NCBI GenBank assembly: GCA_013361525.1
Contig: JABFXY010000192.1
Coordinates: 1 to 64,000, forward strand
Reading direction: 5' to 3'
Origin: Polyangiaceae bacterium
GTDB lineage: Bacteria; Myxococcota_A; Polyangia; Polyangiales; Polyangiaceae
DNA: 64,000 bases
A model generated the notes under the pieces. That model had not been told where the DNA came from. It ran no database searches and saw only the letters and a list, made by a program, of their open reading frames with translations. Numbering within the stretch: position 1 is the stretch's first letter; the number at the start of each line of letters is the position of its first letter. Below, piece after piece: positions 44,305 to 54,000 of the stretch. The position numbers were made by a program, and so were the translations under genes.

Positions 44305-45669
44305 TCAGCCCGGCAACAGCTCGAGGCGCCGCGCTTGATCCGACGTGAAGACGTTCTTCGGATCCCAGCGGCGTTTGACCCCGAGCCATTCCTCGAACCG
44401 CTGGTACATCGCGCGAAACGAAGCAGCCTCGAGGAACGCGTCTTTGCCGAGGTAAATCCGCCCGCCCGCCTCGCGCACCATATCGTCGAGGCGCCGTGTG
44501 AGGTCACGCGTGCCCTCGCGGATCGGAAAATCGATCGCGAACGTGTACCCCTCGAACGGAAACGAGAGGTGCCCTCCGCTCGCTTTGCCCATGCGCTTCA
44601 GGATGTTCAAGAACGGCAAGCTTCCGGAGCTGACGATCGTCTCCAAAATGCCGCGCATCGTCCTTCTTCCGTCTTCGAGCGGGACCACGAATTGGTATTG
44701 CGTAAACCCGCGTGAACCGTAGCCGCGGTTCCAATGGCCAATTGCGTCGAGCGGGTAAAAGAACTTCTCGTAGTGCGCAATCGCGCCGGCGTAGGCGAGG
44801 ACGTTCTTGATGGTGCCGTTCACCAATCGAATGGTGAGAGGATTGAGCGTCAGCGACGGTAGCTCGAACGGTACCGTCGCGAGGTGCCCGCGCGACACGT
44901 GGCGTGCGCGTTTGCGAAGCCGCGCGGGAAGATCGTCGAGGCGGGCGTGGTCACCCACGGTGAGGACCCCGCGGCCGAGGCGCTGGCCCGTCGAGGTCGG
45001 GTCGACGTACGCGACCGAATACGGGAACGTCGAATTGTTCTCGTCGAACGCATCGAGCATCTCGTCGAGGTCGTTCACGATGATTGCCTGTTGCCGGTAG
45101 TACGTCGTCTCGATCGGACGCAGCTGCACGGTCGCCTCGACGACCACGCCGAGGAGGCCCATCCCGCCGAAGGTCGCCCAGAACAGGTCGCTGTTTTCGG
45201 TGCGGCTCGCCGTGACGATTGAGCCGTCCGCGCACAGGACGCGCATCGTGAGCACCGACGCCGCGAACGATCCTTGCGCGTGATGACCCTTGCCGTGCAC
45301 GTCGTTCGCGATGCAGCCGCCGACGGTCACGTGTTTGGTGCCCGGCGTGATCATCGGGAACCAGCCGCGCGGCGCGAACGTATCGATGATCCGCTCGAGG
45401 CTCACGCCGGCCTCGCAGCGGAGCACGCCGGTCTCGGCGTCGAAGTCGAGATAGCGGTTCAGGCGCGTCATCCCGAGCACCTGGCCGCCTTCGTTCAGCG
45501 CCGGGTCACCGTAGCTTCGGCCGAGCCCGCGCGGGATCGTCGAGCTCGAATCGAGCGAGCGGCGTAGCTCGTCGATCGTCTCCGGCTCGACGAGGTGGCA
45601 ACTCGAGCGCGGATACAGACCCCAACCAGAAAGAACGGTCGATGAAGCATCGATCGCGGTGCGACCCAT
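44305..45669 (-). CDS. FAD-binding oxidoreductase, DprE1-like
   Basis: A 454-residue FAD-linked oxidase. The FAD-binding core shows PRGLGRSYGDPALNEGG, then MITPGTKHVTVGGCIANDVH and HGKGHHAQGSF, closely paralleling DprE1 (DIHGKNHH-GSF). The C-terminal end YLGKDAFL--AMY and VFTSDQARRLEL also matches that family. DprE1 oxidises decaprenyl-phospho-ribose in actinobacteria. A partner DprE2-like SDR is not adjacent, so an analogous but different polyprenyl-sugar or sugar-alcohol oxidation is more likely. The gene is followed after 80 bases by the amidohydrolase. Confidence 0.85.
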   Translation of the reverse strand: MGRTAIDASSTVLSGWGLYPRSSCHLVEPETIDELRRSLDSSSTIPRGLGRSYGDPALNEGGQVLGMTRLNRYLDFDAETGVLRCEAGVSLERIIDTFAPRGWFPMITPGTKHVTVGGCIANDVHGKGHHAQGSFAASVLTMRVLCADGSIVTASRTENSDLFWATFGGMGLLGVVVEATVQLRPIETTYYRQQAIIVNDLDEMLDAFDENNSTFPYSVAYVDPTSTGQRLGRGVLTVGDHARLDDLPARLRKRARHVSRGHLATVPFELPSLTLNPLTIRLVNGTIKNVLAYAGAIAHYEKFFYPLDAIGHWNRGYGSRGFTQYQFVVPLEDGRRTMRGILETIVSSGSLPFLNILKRMGKASGGHLSFPFEGYTFAIDFPIREGTRDLTRRLDDMVREAGGRIYLGKDAFLEAASFRAMYQRFEEWLGVKRRWDPKNVFTSDQARRLELLPG

Positions 45670-45705
45670 CGCGCGGACAATCGCCCGTGCATTCGATGGT
45701 GTCCA

Positions 45706-46422
45706 CTAGATCCAGTGCAGGCCGTCGCTCACGAAGATGCTTCCGCGCGGCGGTGGCTCGAGCAGCAGGTGGCGAGCCGCGTCGCGGTAGCCGGTGCCAG
45801 TCTCGGACGCGCGCTCGGAGCTCGCGATGCCGACCACGCTGACCGTTTCGCCCTCTTCGATCGCGCCTTCCGCGTAGCGAAGCGATGCGCTCTCCCGCAG
45901 GTGGGAGAGTCCGCGGTCGCCCGTGCGGAACAGGAAGCGCTCGAGCTCGAACCGCGTCTCGGCGTCGAGGTCACGCGCTTTCCAGTAGTGGTCGATGACG
46001 ACGTCCACCACCGCTCGGGCCATGTCGACGAGCGCGCGCCCGGATTCGTCGACGACGTAGAAGGGACGCGAGCACGACTCGACGAGCGTGCGGCGGTACG
46101 TGCCCGAGCGCATCGGGTACTCGACCGCTGCCTCGTAGTGCGTGCAGATTCGACCGCTGAACGGTGCGACGAGCGGCTCCTCCGCGTGCTCGACGCGACC
46201 CACGATGCGGACGAGATCGCCCGGATGCGCCTGGCGAACCAGGCATCGTGGTGCGCGCGCCGCTGCGCGTCTCGCTCGACCGCGGACCGTGACGTGTTCC
46301 GCGAGGGTGCCCGCGGCCGTCGCGCTCAACGTCGCGATACCTGCCGACAGGAGCCACAGCGCGAGAGACGACACGCCGAAGAGCGTAGCAGCCTGCGATC
46401 GATCGAGCCGCGGACCAGACAC
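45706..46422 (-). CDS. GIDE-domain-like membrane protein
   Basis: A 238-residue protein. An N-terminal TM segment (FGVSSLALWLLSAGIATL) is followed by GDLVRIVGRVEHAEEPLVAP and CTHYEAAVEYPM, then PFYVVDESGRALVD and EGAIEEGETVSVVGIASSE. This beta pattern resembles the GIDE domain of MUL1-type E3 ligases and its bacterial counterparts. No RING is present. The function of bacterial versions is unknown. It is divergent from the glutamate dehydrogenase gene and is 36 bp from the DprE1-like gene on the same strand. Confidence 0.7.
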   Translation of the reverse strand: MSGPRLDRSQAATLFGVSSLALWLLSAGIATLSATAAGTLAEHVTVRGRARRAAARAPRCLVRQAHPGDLVRIVGRVEHAEEPLVAPFSGRICTHYEAAVEYPMRSGTYRRTLVESCSRPFYVVDESGRALVDMARAVVDVVIDHYWKARDLDAETRFELERFLFRTGDRGLSHLRESASLRYAEGAIEEGETVSVVGIASSERASETGTGYRDAARHLLLEPPPRGSIFVSDGLHWI

Positions 46423-46509
46423 GAAATGACAGCTTCGTTATCGATGCGCGACCGCGCTGGGTTGAGTGATAGCGTGAGCGACGGGGGAGATTCGTTGGAG
46501 GGAAGCGCG

Positions 46510-47742
46510 ATGAAGCCCACCGAAGCGACGACGCTGAACTTCTCACGTGCGGCAAAGCTGCTCGGCATATCGGATCGGCTGACAAAACGCCTCATCACGC
46601 CGAAGCGCGAAGTGAAGGTCGAATGCACGATCGCGATGGATGACGGCTCGCCCGGGACGTTCGTCGGGTACCGCGTGCAACACGACAACGCGCGCGGCCC
46701 GATGAAGGGCGGCATTCGCTTCCACCACGAGGTGGATCACGACGAGGTGAACGCGCTCGCTTCACTGATGACGTGGAAGACCGCCGTCGTGGACCTGCCG
46801 TACGGCGGCGCAAAAGGCGGCGTGACGTGCGACCCCGCGAGCATGAGCGACGCGGAGCTGCAGCGCCTCACGCGGGCCTTCACCGAAGGGATTCACGACA
46901 TCGTCGGCCCCGACTCCGACATCCCCGCGCCCGACATGGGGACCAACGCGCGGACGATGGCTTGGATCGCCGATGAATATGCGAAGTTTCATGGGTGGCA
47001 GCCCGGCGTCGTGACGGGCAAGCCGATCGAGCTCGGCGGCTCGTATGGGCGCGAGTCCGCGACGGGACGCGGGCTCCTCTACGCGCTCGAGGCGTACGTC
47101 GAAGACGTCGGCCAGCAGGTCGGTGACCTCACGTACGCGGTGCAAGGTTACGGCAACGTCGGCTCGTGGGCCGCGCGCCTCATCGCGGAGCGCGGGGGCA
47201 CGATCGTCGCGGTGAGCGACGTGAATGGCGCCGTGCGCAACCGCGCGGGTCTCCATCTCGGCCTGCTCGACGAGCACCTGAAGGTGACGGGGACGGTCGC
47301 GGGTTTCGCGGGGGGAGAAGCGTTCGACAAAGAGACGATCCTCGCCGAATCATGCGACGTTCTCGTGCCGGCGGCGCTCGGCGGCGTGATCCACCGCGAC
47401 AACGCGAGCGACGTGCGCGCGAAGGTCGTGCTCGAGGGCGCGAACCACCCGACGGAGCCGGAGGCCGACGCGATCTTCGAGGCGAAGGGGATCGTCGCGC
47501 TGCCCGACATCTTCGCGAACGCGGGCGGCGTGACGGTCTCGTACTTCGAATGGGTGCAAAACCGGCAGCATTTCCGCTGGGAAGAGGACCGCGTGAACAC
47601 CGAGCTCCGCCGCGTGATGCGCAAAGCCTACGCCGACCTGCGTGCGGTCCAGCGCAAACATGCGTGCTCCTTCCGAACGGCTGCGTTCGTGCTCGCGATC
47701 GAGCGGGTGGCGCAGGCGACCGAGCTGCGCGGCGTCGGCTGA
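46510..47742 (+). CDS. gdhA: Glutamate dehydrogenase (Glu/Leu/Phe/Val dehydrogenase family)
   Basis: A 410-residue GDH, starting at the ATG at 46510 with GGAGGGA 6 bases upstream. The open frame extends far upstream but that part is antisense of the membrane-protein gene. It contains GPMKGGIRFHHEVDHDEV, catalytic Lys in WKTAVVDLPYGGAKGG, aspartate in IPAPDMGTNARTMAW, and the Rossmann loop VQGYGNVGSWAA. It interconverts glutamate and 2-oxoglutarate plus ammonia with NAD(P). Length fits the small hexameric class. Symbol assigned by family, cofactor not predicted. Confidence 0.92.
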   Translation: MKPTEATTLNFSRAAKLLGISDRLTKRLITPKREVKVECTIAMDDGSPGTFVGYRVQHDNARGPMKGGIRFHHEVDHDEVNALASLMTWKTAVVDLPYGGAKGGVTCDPASMSDAELQRLTRAFTEGIHDIVGPDSDIPAPDMGTNARTMAWIADEYAKFHGWQPGVVTGKPIELGGSYGRESATGRGLLYALEAYVEDVGQQVGDLTYAVQGYGNVGSWAARLIAERGGTIVAVSDVNGAVRNRAGLHLGLLDEHLKVTGTVAGFAGGEAFDKETILAESCDVLVPAALGGVIHRDNASDVRAKVVLEGANHPTEPEADAIFEAKGIVALPDIFANAGGVTVSYFEWVQNRQHFRWEEDRVNTELRRVMRKAYADLRAVQRKHACSFRTAAFVLAIERVAQATELRGVG

Positions 47743-47801
47743 AGGGGGCCGCTACCCGCGCGATGCGCTATTCGCGCGGGTGGTCCATTCCCGCGGATGC
47801 T

Positions 47802-49346
47802 CTACTCACGTGGGTATTCGGGATCGGTGTCGTCGTGCTGCATCGCCGGAGGCGACGAGCCGGGCACCGTTGCGCGCGCGAGGGCGGAGAGATCCATCTC
47901 GAGCGTGGGCTGCTGCTCGAGCGACGACGCAATCGCGAGCTCCAGCGTTCGGCGCTTGTGCTCGACGATGGTGACCTCGCCGTCGAACTCGGTGGCGGGC
48001 CAAGGCACGGCGGCGATCTCCGGACCGGTCTTCGAGCCGGGGCGACGCCGTGCGGCCTCGGTGCGCTCTTCGGTGTGAGGCTCCCGCTCCCACAACACCG
48101 AGCCGTGTGGTGTCGGCTCGATGTCGAAATCGCGTTCGAACGCAGGCACGAGCTCGGGCAGCACCGTCACGCGCCCGGCTGCCGCGCCGGCGAGCAGCAC
48201 CTCGGCCGCGTCGATGCCGCCGGCCGCGCCGCGCGCGATGACGATCTTGCTCGTCGGCAACGCACTCTGCAGCAGCAGCGCGGCGCGCGCGGTGCGGATG
48301 AGACCATCGCCGCTCTTCGTTGCGTCGATCTCGATGAGGAGCGTGCCGCTGTGGAGTCGATCGAGGCGTCCGCCGAGGACATCGAGCTGCCGCTCCACGC
48401 GCTCGAGCTCTCCTTCGCGGGCGAGCGATGCATGGCCGCGCTCGAGCTCTTCGCACAACACGATGCCGACGCGGCGGGACGCCGGCACGAGCGTCGACGG
48501 CTCCGACTCGATCCCGACCGTCTCGGGATGTTCGAGCGCCGCGAGCGCGTCCGCCGCCGTCGGTCGCGCGGCAGGGTCCTTCGCGAGCATGCGCATCGCG
48601 AGCGTGGAGAGCACCCACGGCTCGCGCCGTCCGGTCGTTCGGGGCAGGGCAGGCTCGTCGTACAACACGCGCAAAAACGTTCCCACGACGCCGCCCTGCG
48701 ACGCGAACGGCAGCTGTCCCGTGACCGAGCGGTATAAAACGCACCCGAGCGCAAACATGTCGGCATCGGTGGTCGGTCGCCCCGGTGTGCGGACGAGCTC
48801 CGGCGCGAGGTGGCTGGCGGTCTCGACCTGCACGCTCGGCATCGAGTCTTCCACGGCGATGAGGGCGCTCGGCACGAGCGCGAGGCCGGTGAGCGTCGCA
48901 AGGGATGCGTCCCCTTGTGGCAAGACGATCGCGCGCGCCGTGATGTCACCGTGCGCGACGCGGAGCGCGTGAAGATGGCGGAGGGCACCGAGCGCGCGCT
49001 TCGTCACGATCATCGCATCGGAGCCCGAGACCCCATGCTCCATCGCCTCGGCGAGCGTCGGCCCCGCGGGCGGGGCGACCGCTGCGTACACCGCCGACTC
49101 CGAGAACGATCCCCACGCAACGAGCCGCTCGATGGCCGGGTGAGGATGTTCGGCGAGCAGGGTGCACGTCCGTGAGAAGTGCTCGAGCCCCGTCGACGAG
49201 AGGGCGACGTACACGCGCACGAGCACAAGCGAAGAGTCTCGAACGTCGACCGCGCGATACACGTCGATTGCGGCGCTTCGGTGGAGGCACCGATCTATCC
49301 AGAAGCAGCCGTCGATGAGCTCCCCACGCTCCATGCGTCCAGCCAT
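47802..49346 (-). CDS. Pseudokinase with possible degenerate cyclase-homology domain
   Basis: A 514-residue protein from the ATG at 49346 (49334 possible). Residues 10-270 fold as a protein kinase but lack key residues: no glycine loop, VALK is VLVRVY (no Lys), HRDLKPEN is HGDITARAI (catalytic Asp kept, Lys and Asn lost), DFG is TGL. APE is kept (LAPEL). From about 300 to 430 a section (GTLLIEIDATKSGDGLIRTA; VLLAGAAAGRVTVLPELVPA) resembles class III nucleotide cyclase layout without metal Asp. The Glu/Pro-rich C-terminus is disordered. Inferred role: a scaffold or allosteric partner. Confidence 0.8.
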   Translation of the reverse strand: MAGRMERGELIDGCFWIDRCLHRSAAIDVYRAVDVRDSSLVLVRVYVALSSTGLEHFSRTCTLLAEHPHPAIERLVAWGSFSESAVYAAVAPPAGPTLAEAMEHGVSGSDAMIVTKRALGALRHLHALRVAHGDITARAIVLPQGDASLATLTGLALVPSALIAVEDSMPSVQVETASHLAPELVRTPGRPTTDADMFALGCVLYRSVTGQLPFASQGGVVGTFLRVLYDEPALPRTTGRREPWVLSTLAMRMLAKDPAARPTAADALAALEHPETVGIESEPSTLVPASRRVGIVLCEELERGHASLAREGELERVERQLDVLGGRLDRLHSGTLLIEIDATKSGDGLIRTARAALLLQSALPTSKIVIARGAAGGIDAAEVLLAGAAAGRVTVLPELVPAFERDFDIEPTPHGSVLWEREPHTEERTEAARRRPGSKTGPEIAAVPWPATEFDGEVTIVEHKRRTLELAIASSLEQQPTLEMDLSALARATVPGSSPPAMQHDDTDPEYPRE

Positions 49347-49386
49347 GGTGCAGGAGCGACCCGGCGCGGACAACCACCACCGGCAC

Positions 49387-49405
49387 CGTTCGAGAAACTC
49401 GAACG
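49387..49405. promoter_or_regulatory. Perfect hairpin palindrome upstream of pseudokinase
   Basis: CGTTCGAG-AAA-CTCGAACG, 8-bp arms with a 3-base loop, 41 bases upstream of the pseudokinase start (minus strand). The adjacent sequence TCCATCG on that strand could be part of a leader. It could act as an operator or as mRNA leader structure. Confidence 0.35.
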
Positions 49406-49435
49406 ATGGATTTTCCGGCTCGGAATTGGACTAAA

Positions 49436-49456
49436 GACCCAGCGTCCAGCTGGGTC
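49436..49456 (-). terminator. Hairpin with short T-run downstream of gltD
   Basis: On the minus strand, GACCCAGC-TGGAC-GCTGGGTC is followed directly by TTTAG. It is 114 bases beyond the gltD stop and upstream of the pseudokinase gene. An 8-bp GC-rich stem followed by a short T-run is a plausible intrinsic terminator for the gltBD operon. The rest of the 223-bp gap (49347-49569) contains only this and the palindrome at 49387. Confidence 0.5.
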
Positions 49457-49569
49457 GACCAGAACCAAAGAACCCCAGAGCTCACACGCGTCGCGAACGA
49501 CGAGCAACCGGCCCGCTCCGCCCGTTAGGGTGGGCCGCGTTGCGAGCCCACACAGGGGGAGCTCCGGGC

Positions 49570-51003
49570 CTATCCAGCGGCGAGGGCGAGGGTGCGCTTG
49601 CCTGCGAGGTAGAGCGAGATGCTGCGCGCAGTGTGGCGACCCTCCGCGATCGCCCACACCACGAGCGACGCACCGCGCCTCGCATCGCCGCACGCAAACA
49701 CGTGCGGCTGCTTCGTCCGGCCTCGCTCGTCGGCCAGGATGCGTCCGCTCGGGTCCACGTCGAGCCTGAGCTCGCGGACGAGCGCCGAAGGCTCGGGCCC
49801 CGTGAAGCCGGCCGCGATCAGGACGAGCTCCGCGGGCAGGACCATGTCGGTCCCCGCCAGCGGCACGAAGCGCCCGCCTTCCAGTGTCGCCTTGGAAGCG
49901 ACGAGGCGTTCGACCCGCCCCGCCGACCCCTGGAGCCGCGTCGTCATGACCCCGAAGGCGCGATCCCCTCCCTCTTCGTGTGCGGGCGAGACGCGGAAGA
50001 TGAGCGGCCAGAGCGGCCAAGGGTTGTCGTCTCGACGGCTCTCGGGCGGTCGCTCCGCGATCTCGAGCTGCGTCACCGAGCGCGCGCCCTGACGGTGCGC
50101 GGTCCCGAGGCAATCGGCGCCCGTGTCACCGCCACCCAGAATGATGACGTGTTTGCCCTCCGCGCTGATGCGATCGGAAGGCGCAACGGCATGACCCGCG
50201 ACGAGGCGGTTCTGCTGCGTCAGGTACTCCATCGCGAAGTGTACACCGGCGAGGTCCTCACCCGGGACGCCGAGCTTGCGCGGGTTCTCGGCGCCGAGCG
50301 CGAGCGCGATCGCGTCGAACGAAGACTCGAGCTCGAGCGCGCTGAGATCGTGGCCCACCGAGACGTTGCACTCGAAGCGAACACCTTCGGCGCGCATTTG
50401 ATCGATGCGTCGCTCGAGGAGTGCCTTGTCCATTTTGAAGTCGGGGATGCCGTACCGAAGCAAACCGCCCGGTGCGTCCGCCTTCTCGAACACGACGACG
50501 TCGTGGCCTTCGCGCGCGAGCTCTTGCGCGCACGCGAGGCCTGCCGGGCCGGAGCCGATCACCGCGACGCGCCGGCCGGTGCGCCGCGCCGCGTGCTGGT
50601 GCGGCGGCGGGCCGTGTTCAGCGATCTGGTCGGCGATCGCGGCCTCGACCGCTTTGATCGTCACCGGCTCGTCGTGAATCGCGAGCACGCAGGCCGCCTC
50701 GCATGGGGCAGGGCAGAGCCGTCCGGTGAACTCCGGGAAGTTGTTGGTCCCGTGCAGCCGATCGAGCGCCTCTTCGACGCGTCCGCGGTAGACGAGATCG
50801 TTCCACTCGGGGATGAGATTTCCGAGGGGGCACCCCGAATGGCAAAACGGGATGCCGCAATCCATACAGCGCGAGGCCTGCTCGACGAGCTTGTCGCCCT
50901 CGAGGACGGGCTCACACTCTCGGTAGTCCTGCACACGCTCGGTCACCGGCCGCTTCTTCGGCGTACGGCGCTGGAGCTCGATGAATCCGCGCGGGTTACC
51001 CAT
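49570..51003 (-). CDS. gltD: Glutamate synthase small subunit (NADPH-binding)
   Basis: A 477-residue GltD, starting at the ATG at 51003, 5 bases after the gltB stop. It passes electrons from NADPH through FAD and Fe-S clusters to GltB. N-terminal cysteines for two [4Fe-4S] clusters: CMDCGIPFCHSGCPLGN and CPAPCEAAC. FAD loop VAVIGSGPAGLACAQELAR, NADPH loop VIILGGGDTGADCLGTAHRQ, and C-terminal FACGDARRGASLVVWAI. Full length, intact. Confidence 0.96.
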   Translation of the reverse strand: MGNPRGFIELQRRTPKKRPVTERVQDYRECEPVLEGDKLVEQASRCMDCGIPFCHSGCPLGNLIPEWNDLVYRGRVEEALDRLHGTNNFPEFTGRLCPAPCEAACVLAIHDEPVTIKAVEAAIADQIAEHGPPPHQHAARRTGRRVAVIGSGPAGLACAQELAREGHDVVVFEKADAPGGLLRYGIPDFKMDKALLERRIDQMRAEGVRFECNVSVGHDLSALELESSFDAIALALGAENPRKLGVPGEDLAGVHFAMEYLTQQNRLVAGHAVAPSDRISAEGKHVIILGGGDTGADCLGTAHRQGARSVTQLEIAERPPESRRDDNPWPLWPLIFRVSPAHEEGGDRAFGVMTTRLQGSAGRVERLVASKATLEGGRFVPLAGTDMVLPAELVLIAAGFTGPEPSALVRELRLDVDPSGRILADERGRTKQPHVFACGDARRGASLVVWAIAEGRHTARSISLYLAGKRTLALAAG

Positions 51004-51008
51004 CTCGT

Positions 51009-54000
51009 CTACTCCGCGGCGACGAGGCCGCTCGCTGCTTTGCGCTCCGCCTCGGCGCGCTGCCGCTGCGCTCGCTCGTATTCGTAGGGGACCACCTTCA
51101 CGAACCGCTCGATGCTCGACGTGAAGTCTTGCAGGAGGGCTCGGGCGACCTCGCTGTCCGTGAGCGCGAGGTGCTCTCGGAGCGTCTTTTCGAGCCACGT
51201 CGCGTCGTCTTCGTCGACCGCGCGCAGCGCCACCATCTCCGGGTTGTGGCGCGATCGGAAACGCCCGTCGACGTCGAGGACGAAGGCGATGCCGCCGCTC
51301 ATTCCGGCTGCGAAGTTGCGGCCTGTCGTCCCGAGGACCACGACGCGGCCGCCGGTCATGTATTCGCAGCCGTGATCACCGCACCCTTCGGTGACCGCGA
51401 TCGCGCCGCTGTTGCGTACGGCGAACCGCTCGCCGACGCGCCCGCGGAAGTAGGCCTGACCGCTGGTTGCGCCGTAGAGGACGACGTTGCCGGCGATGAC
51501 GTTTCGCTCGGCGACGAAGCGCGCTGCGCGCGGCGGACGGACCGCGATGCGCCCACCCGACAGCCCCTTGCCGACGTAATCGTTGGCGTCGCCTTCACAG
51601 ACGAGCGTGATCCCGCGCGGAAGGAACGCGCCGAGGCTCTGTCCGGCGGACCCTTCGAGCTCGAAGAAGATCGTGTCCTCCGGCAGGCCCTCGGCGCCGT
51701 ACTTCCGCGTGACCTCGGAGCCTAGCCGGGTGCCGACGGCGCGGTCGCGGTTCGTGACGCGAAGACGCTCGCGCACCGGCGTCCGGCCGGTGACGGCGGG
51801 GTAGGCGAGCGCAGCCATGCGCTCGACGAGCGGCACGCTCCGCGAGCTCGGCGGACAGCTCTGCGTTCCAGCTCCGGTGCGGCGCTTGCCGGCGGCGCTC
51901 GAGATCGGCTCGCCGATCTCGAGGTGGCCCGCATCGACGATCGCCGACAGATCGAGCTTCGCCGCGTTGCCGCTCGACGGAGCGACCTCGAGCAGATCGA
52001 CCCGCCCGATCATCTCGTCCATCGTGCGGAACCCGAGCTCGGCCATCAGCTCGCGAACCTCTTCCGCGATGAATTGGAAGAAGCTCACCACGTGGTCGGC
52101 CTGCCCGGTGAAGCGCTCGCGCAACTCCGGGTTTTGGGTCGCGATCCCGACGGGGCAGGTGTCGAGGTGGCAAACGCGCATCATCACGCAGCCCATGACG
52201 ACCAGCGGCGCGGTGGAGAAGCCGTACTCTTCGGCGCCGAGCAGCGCTGCGACGACGACGTCGCGGCCAGTCTTCATCTGCCCGTCGACCTGCAGCACGA
52301 CGCGATCGCGCAGGCGGTTCTTCACCAGGACCTGCTGGGCCTCGGCGAGCCCGAGCTCCCAGGGCGCGCCGGCGTGTTTGATCGACGTGAGCGGGCTCGC
52401 GCCGGTGCCGCCGTCGTGACCGGAGACGAGCACGACGTCGCTCTTCGCCTTCACGACGCCGGCGGCCACCGTCCCGACGCCGACCTCGGCGACCAGCTTG
52501 ACCGAGATGCGCGCGCGGGGGTTCGCAGCGCGCAGATCGAAGATGAGCTCCGCGAGGTCTTCGATCGAATAGATGTCGTGATGCGGCGGCGGGCTGATCA
52601 GGCCGACTCCCGGTGTCGCGTGCCGGACCTCGGCGATCCACGGGTAGACCTTCGAGCCGGGGAGCTGCCCGCCTTCACCGGGCTTCGCACCCTGGGCCAT
52701 CTTGATTTGGAGCTCGTCCGCGTCGACGAGGTATTCGCTCGTGACGCCGAAGCGCGCGCTCGCAACCTGTTTGATCGCGCTTCGCCGGCGATCGCCGTTC
52801 GCATCCGGGACGAAGCGGCGGCGGTCCTCTCCACCTTCTCCGCTGTTCGAGCGGCCGCCGATGCGGTTCATCGCGATCGCGAGCGTCTCGTGGGCCTCGG
52901 CGCTGATCGATCCGAAGCTCATCGCGCCGGTCGCGAACCTCGGAAGGATCGCTTCGATCGCCTCGACCTCTTCGAGCGGGATCGGCTCGCGCCCTGCGGT
53001 CTTGAAGGCGAACAGGCTGCGAAGCGTGCCGCGCCGCTCGTTCTGCTCGTTCACGTTGCGCGCGTACGACGCAAAGATCTCCCGGCGCTTCGACTTCGTC
53101 GCGTGCTGAAGCAGGTACACCGTGTCGGGGTTGAACAGGTGCAGCTCGCCGTCTCTGCGCCATTGGTATTCGCCGGCGATCGGCAGTCGGACGGCGGGGC
53201 GAGCAAAAGCCTCGGCGTGGTGGCGAAGCGCCGCCTGCGCGACGTCGCGCACGCCGATGCCTCCGATGCGCGACGGCGTGTGCGTGAAGTACCTGTCGAC
53301 GAGCTCTTTTGCGAGGCCGATCGCCTCGAAGATCTGCGCGCCGCGGTAGCTCGCGATCGTGCTGATCCCCATCTTGCTCATCACCTTCACGACGCCCTTT
53401 TCGATCGCCGTGAGGTAGCGCTTGCCGAGCTCCGCGTCGGTCGGTGAGGGGGCGCCGCCCTCGCGCTTCACAAGGCCGCGGCGCTCGAGCGTCGGGAGCG
53501 TGTCGAGGATGAGGTACGGGTTGATCGCGCTCGCGCCGAACCCGACGAGCAGCGCCGCTTGGTGGATTTCGCGAACCCATCCGGTCTCGACGACCATCGT
53601 CACGCGGGTGCGCTTTCGCTCGCGGACGAGGTGGTTGTGCAACCCCGCGACAGCGAGGAGCGCGGGGATCGGCGCACGTGAAGCGGTGACCCCACGATCC
53701 GAGAGGACGAGCACCTTCGAGCCGTTCGCGATCGCGTTGTCGGCCTTCGCGAAGAGGGCGACCAGCGCGGGCTCGAGCCCCTCGTCGCCGTCCGCGACGG
53801 GGAAGGTCATGTCGAGCACCGTCACGCCGAACTGCGAAAGCGACGGCGGTTGATCGGCCGGCGCGCTAGGCGGCGCGGCCGCGTCCGTCGAGAACATCGC
53901 CGCGATGCGCTTGAAGCGGCTCATCTCGTCGTTGTCGAGGAACGGCGTTTGGCAGAGGACGAGCCGCGCGCTCTCCGGGCGGGGATCGAGCAGGTTTCCT

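Noticed and set aside
44305..45669. Bona fide DprE1 for arabinan synthesis
   Set aside because: No DprE2-like or arabinosyltransferase gene is adjacent and Gram-negative envelopes lack arabinogalactan; only family similarity is claimed.
45715..46509. Upstream in-frame extension of glutamate dehydrogenase by about 265 codons
   Set aside because: It is antisense to the GIDE-like gene and Arg-rich. The ATG at 46510 has a proper ribosome-binding site and begins a normal-length enzyme.
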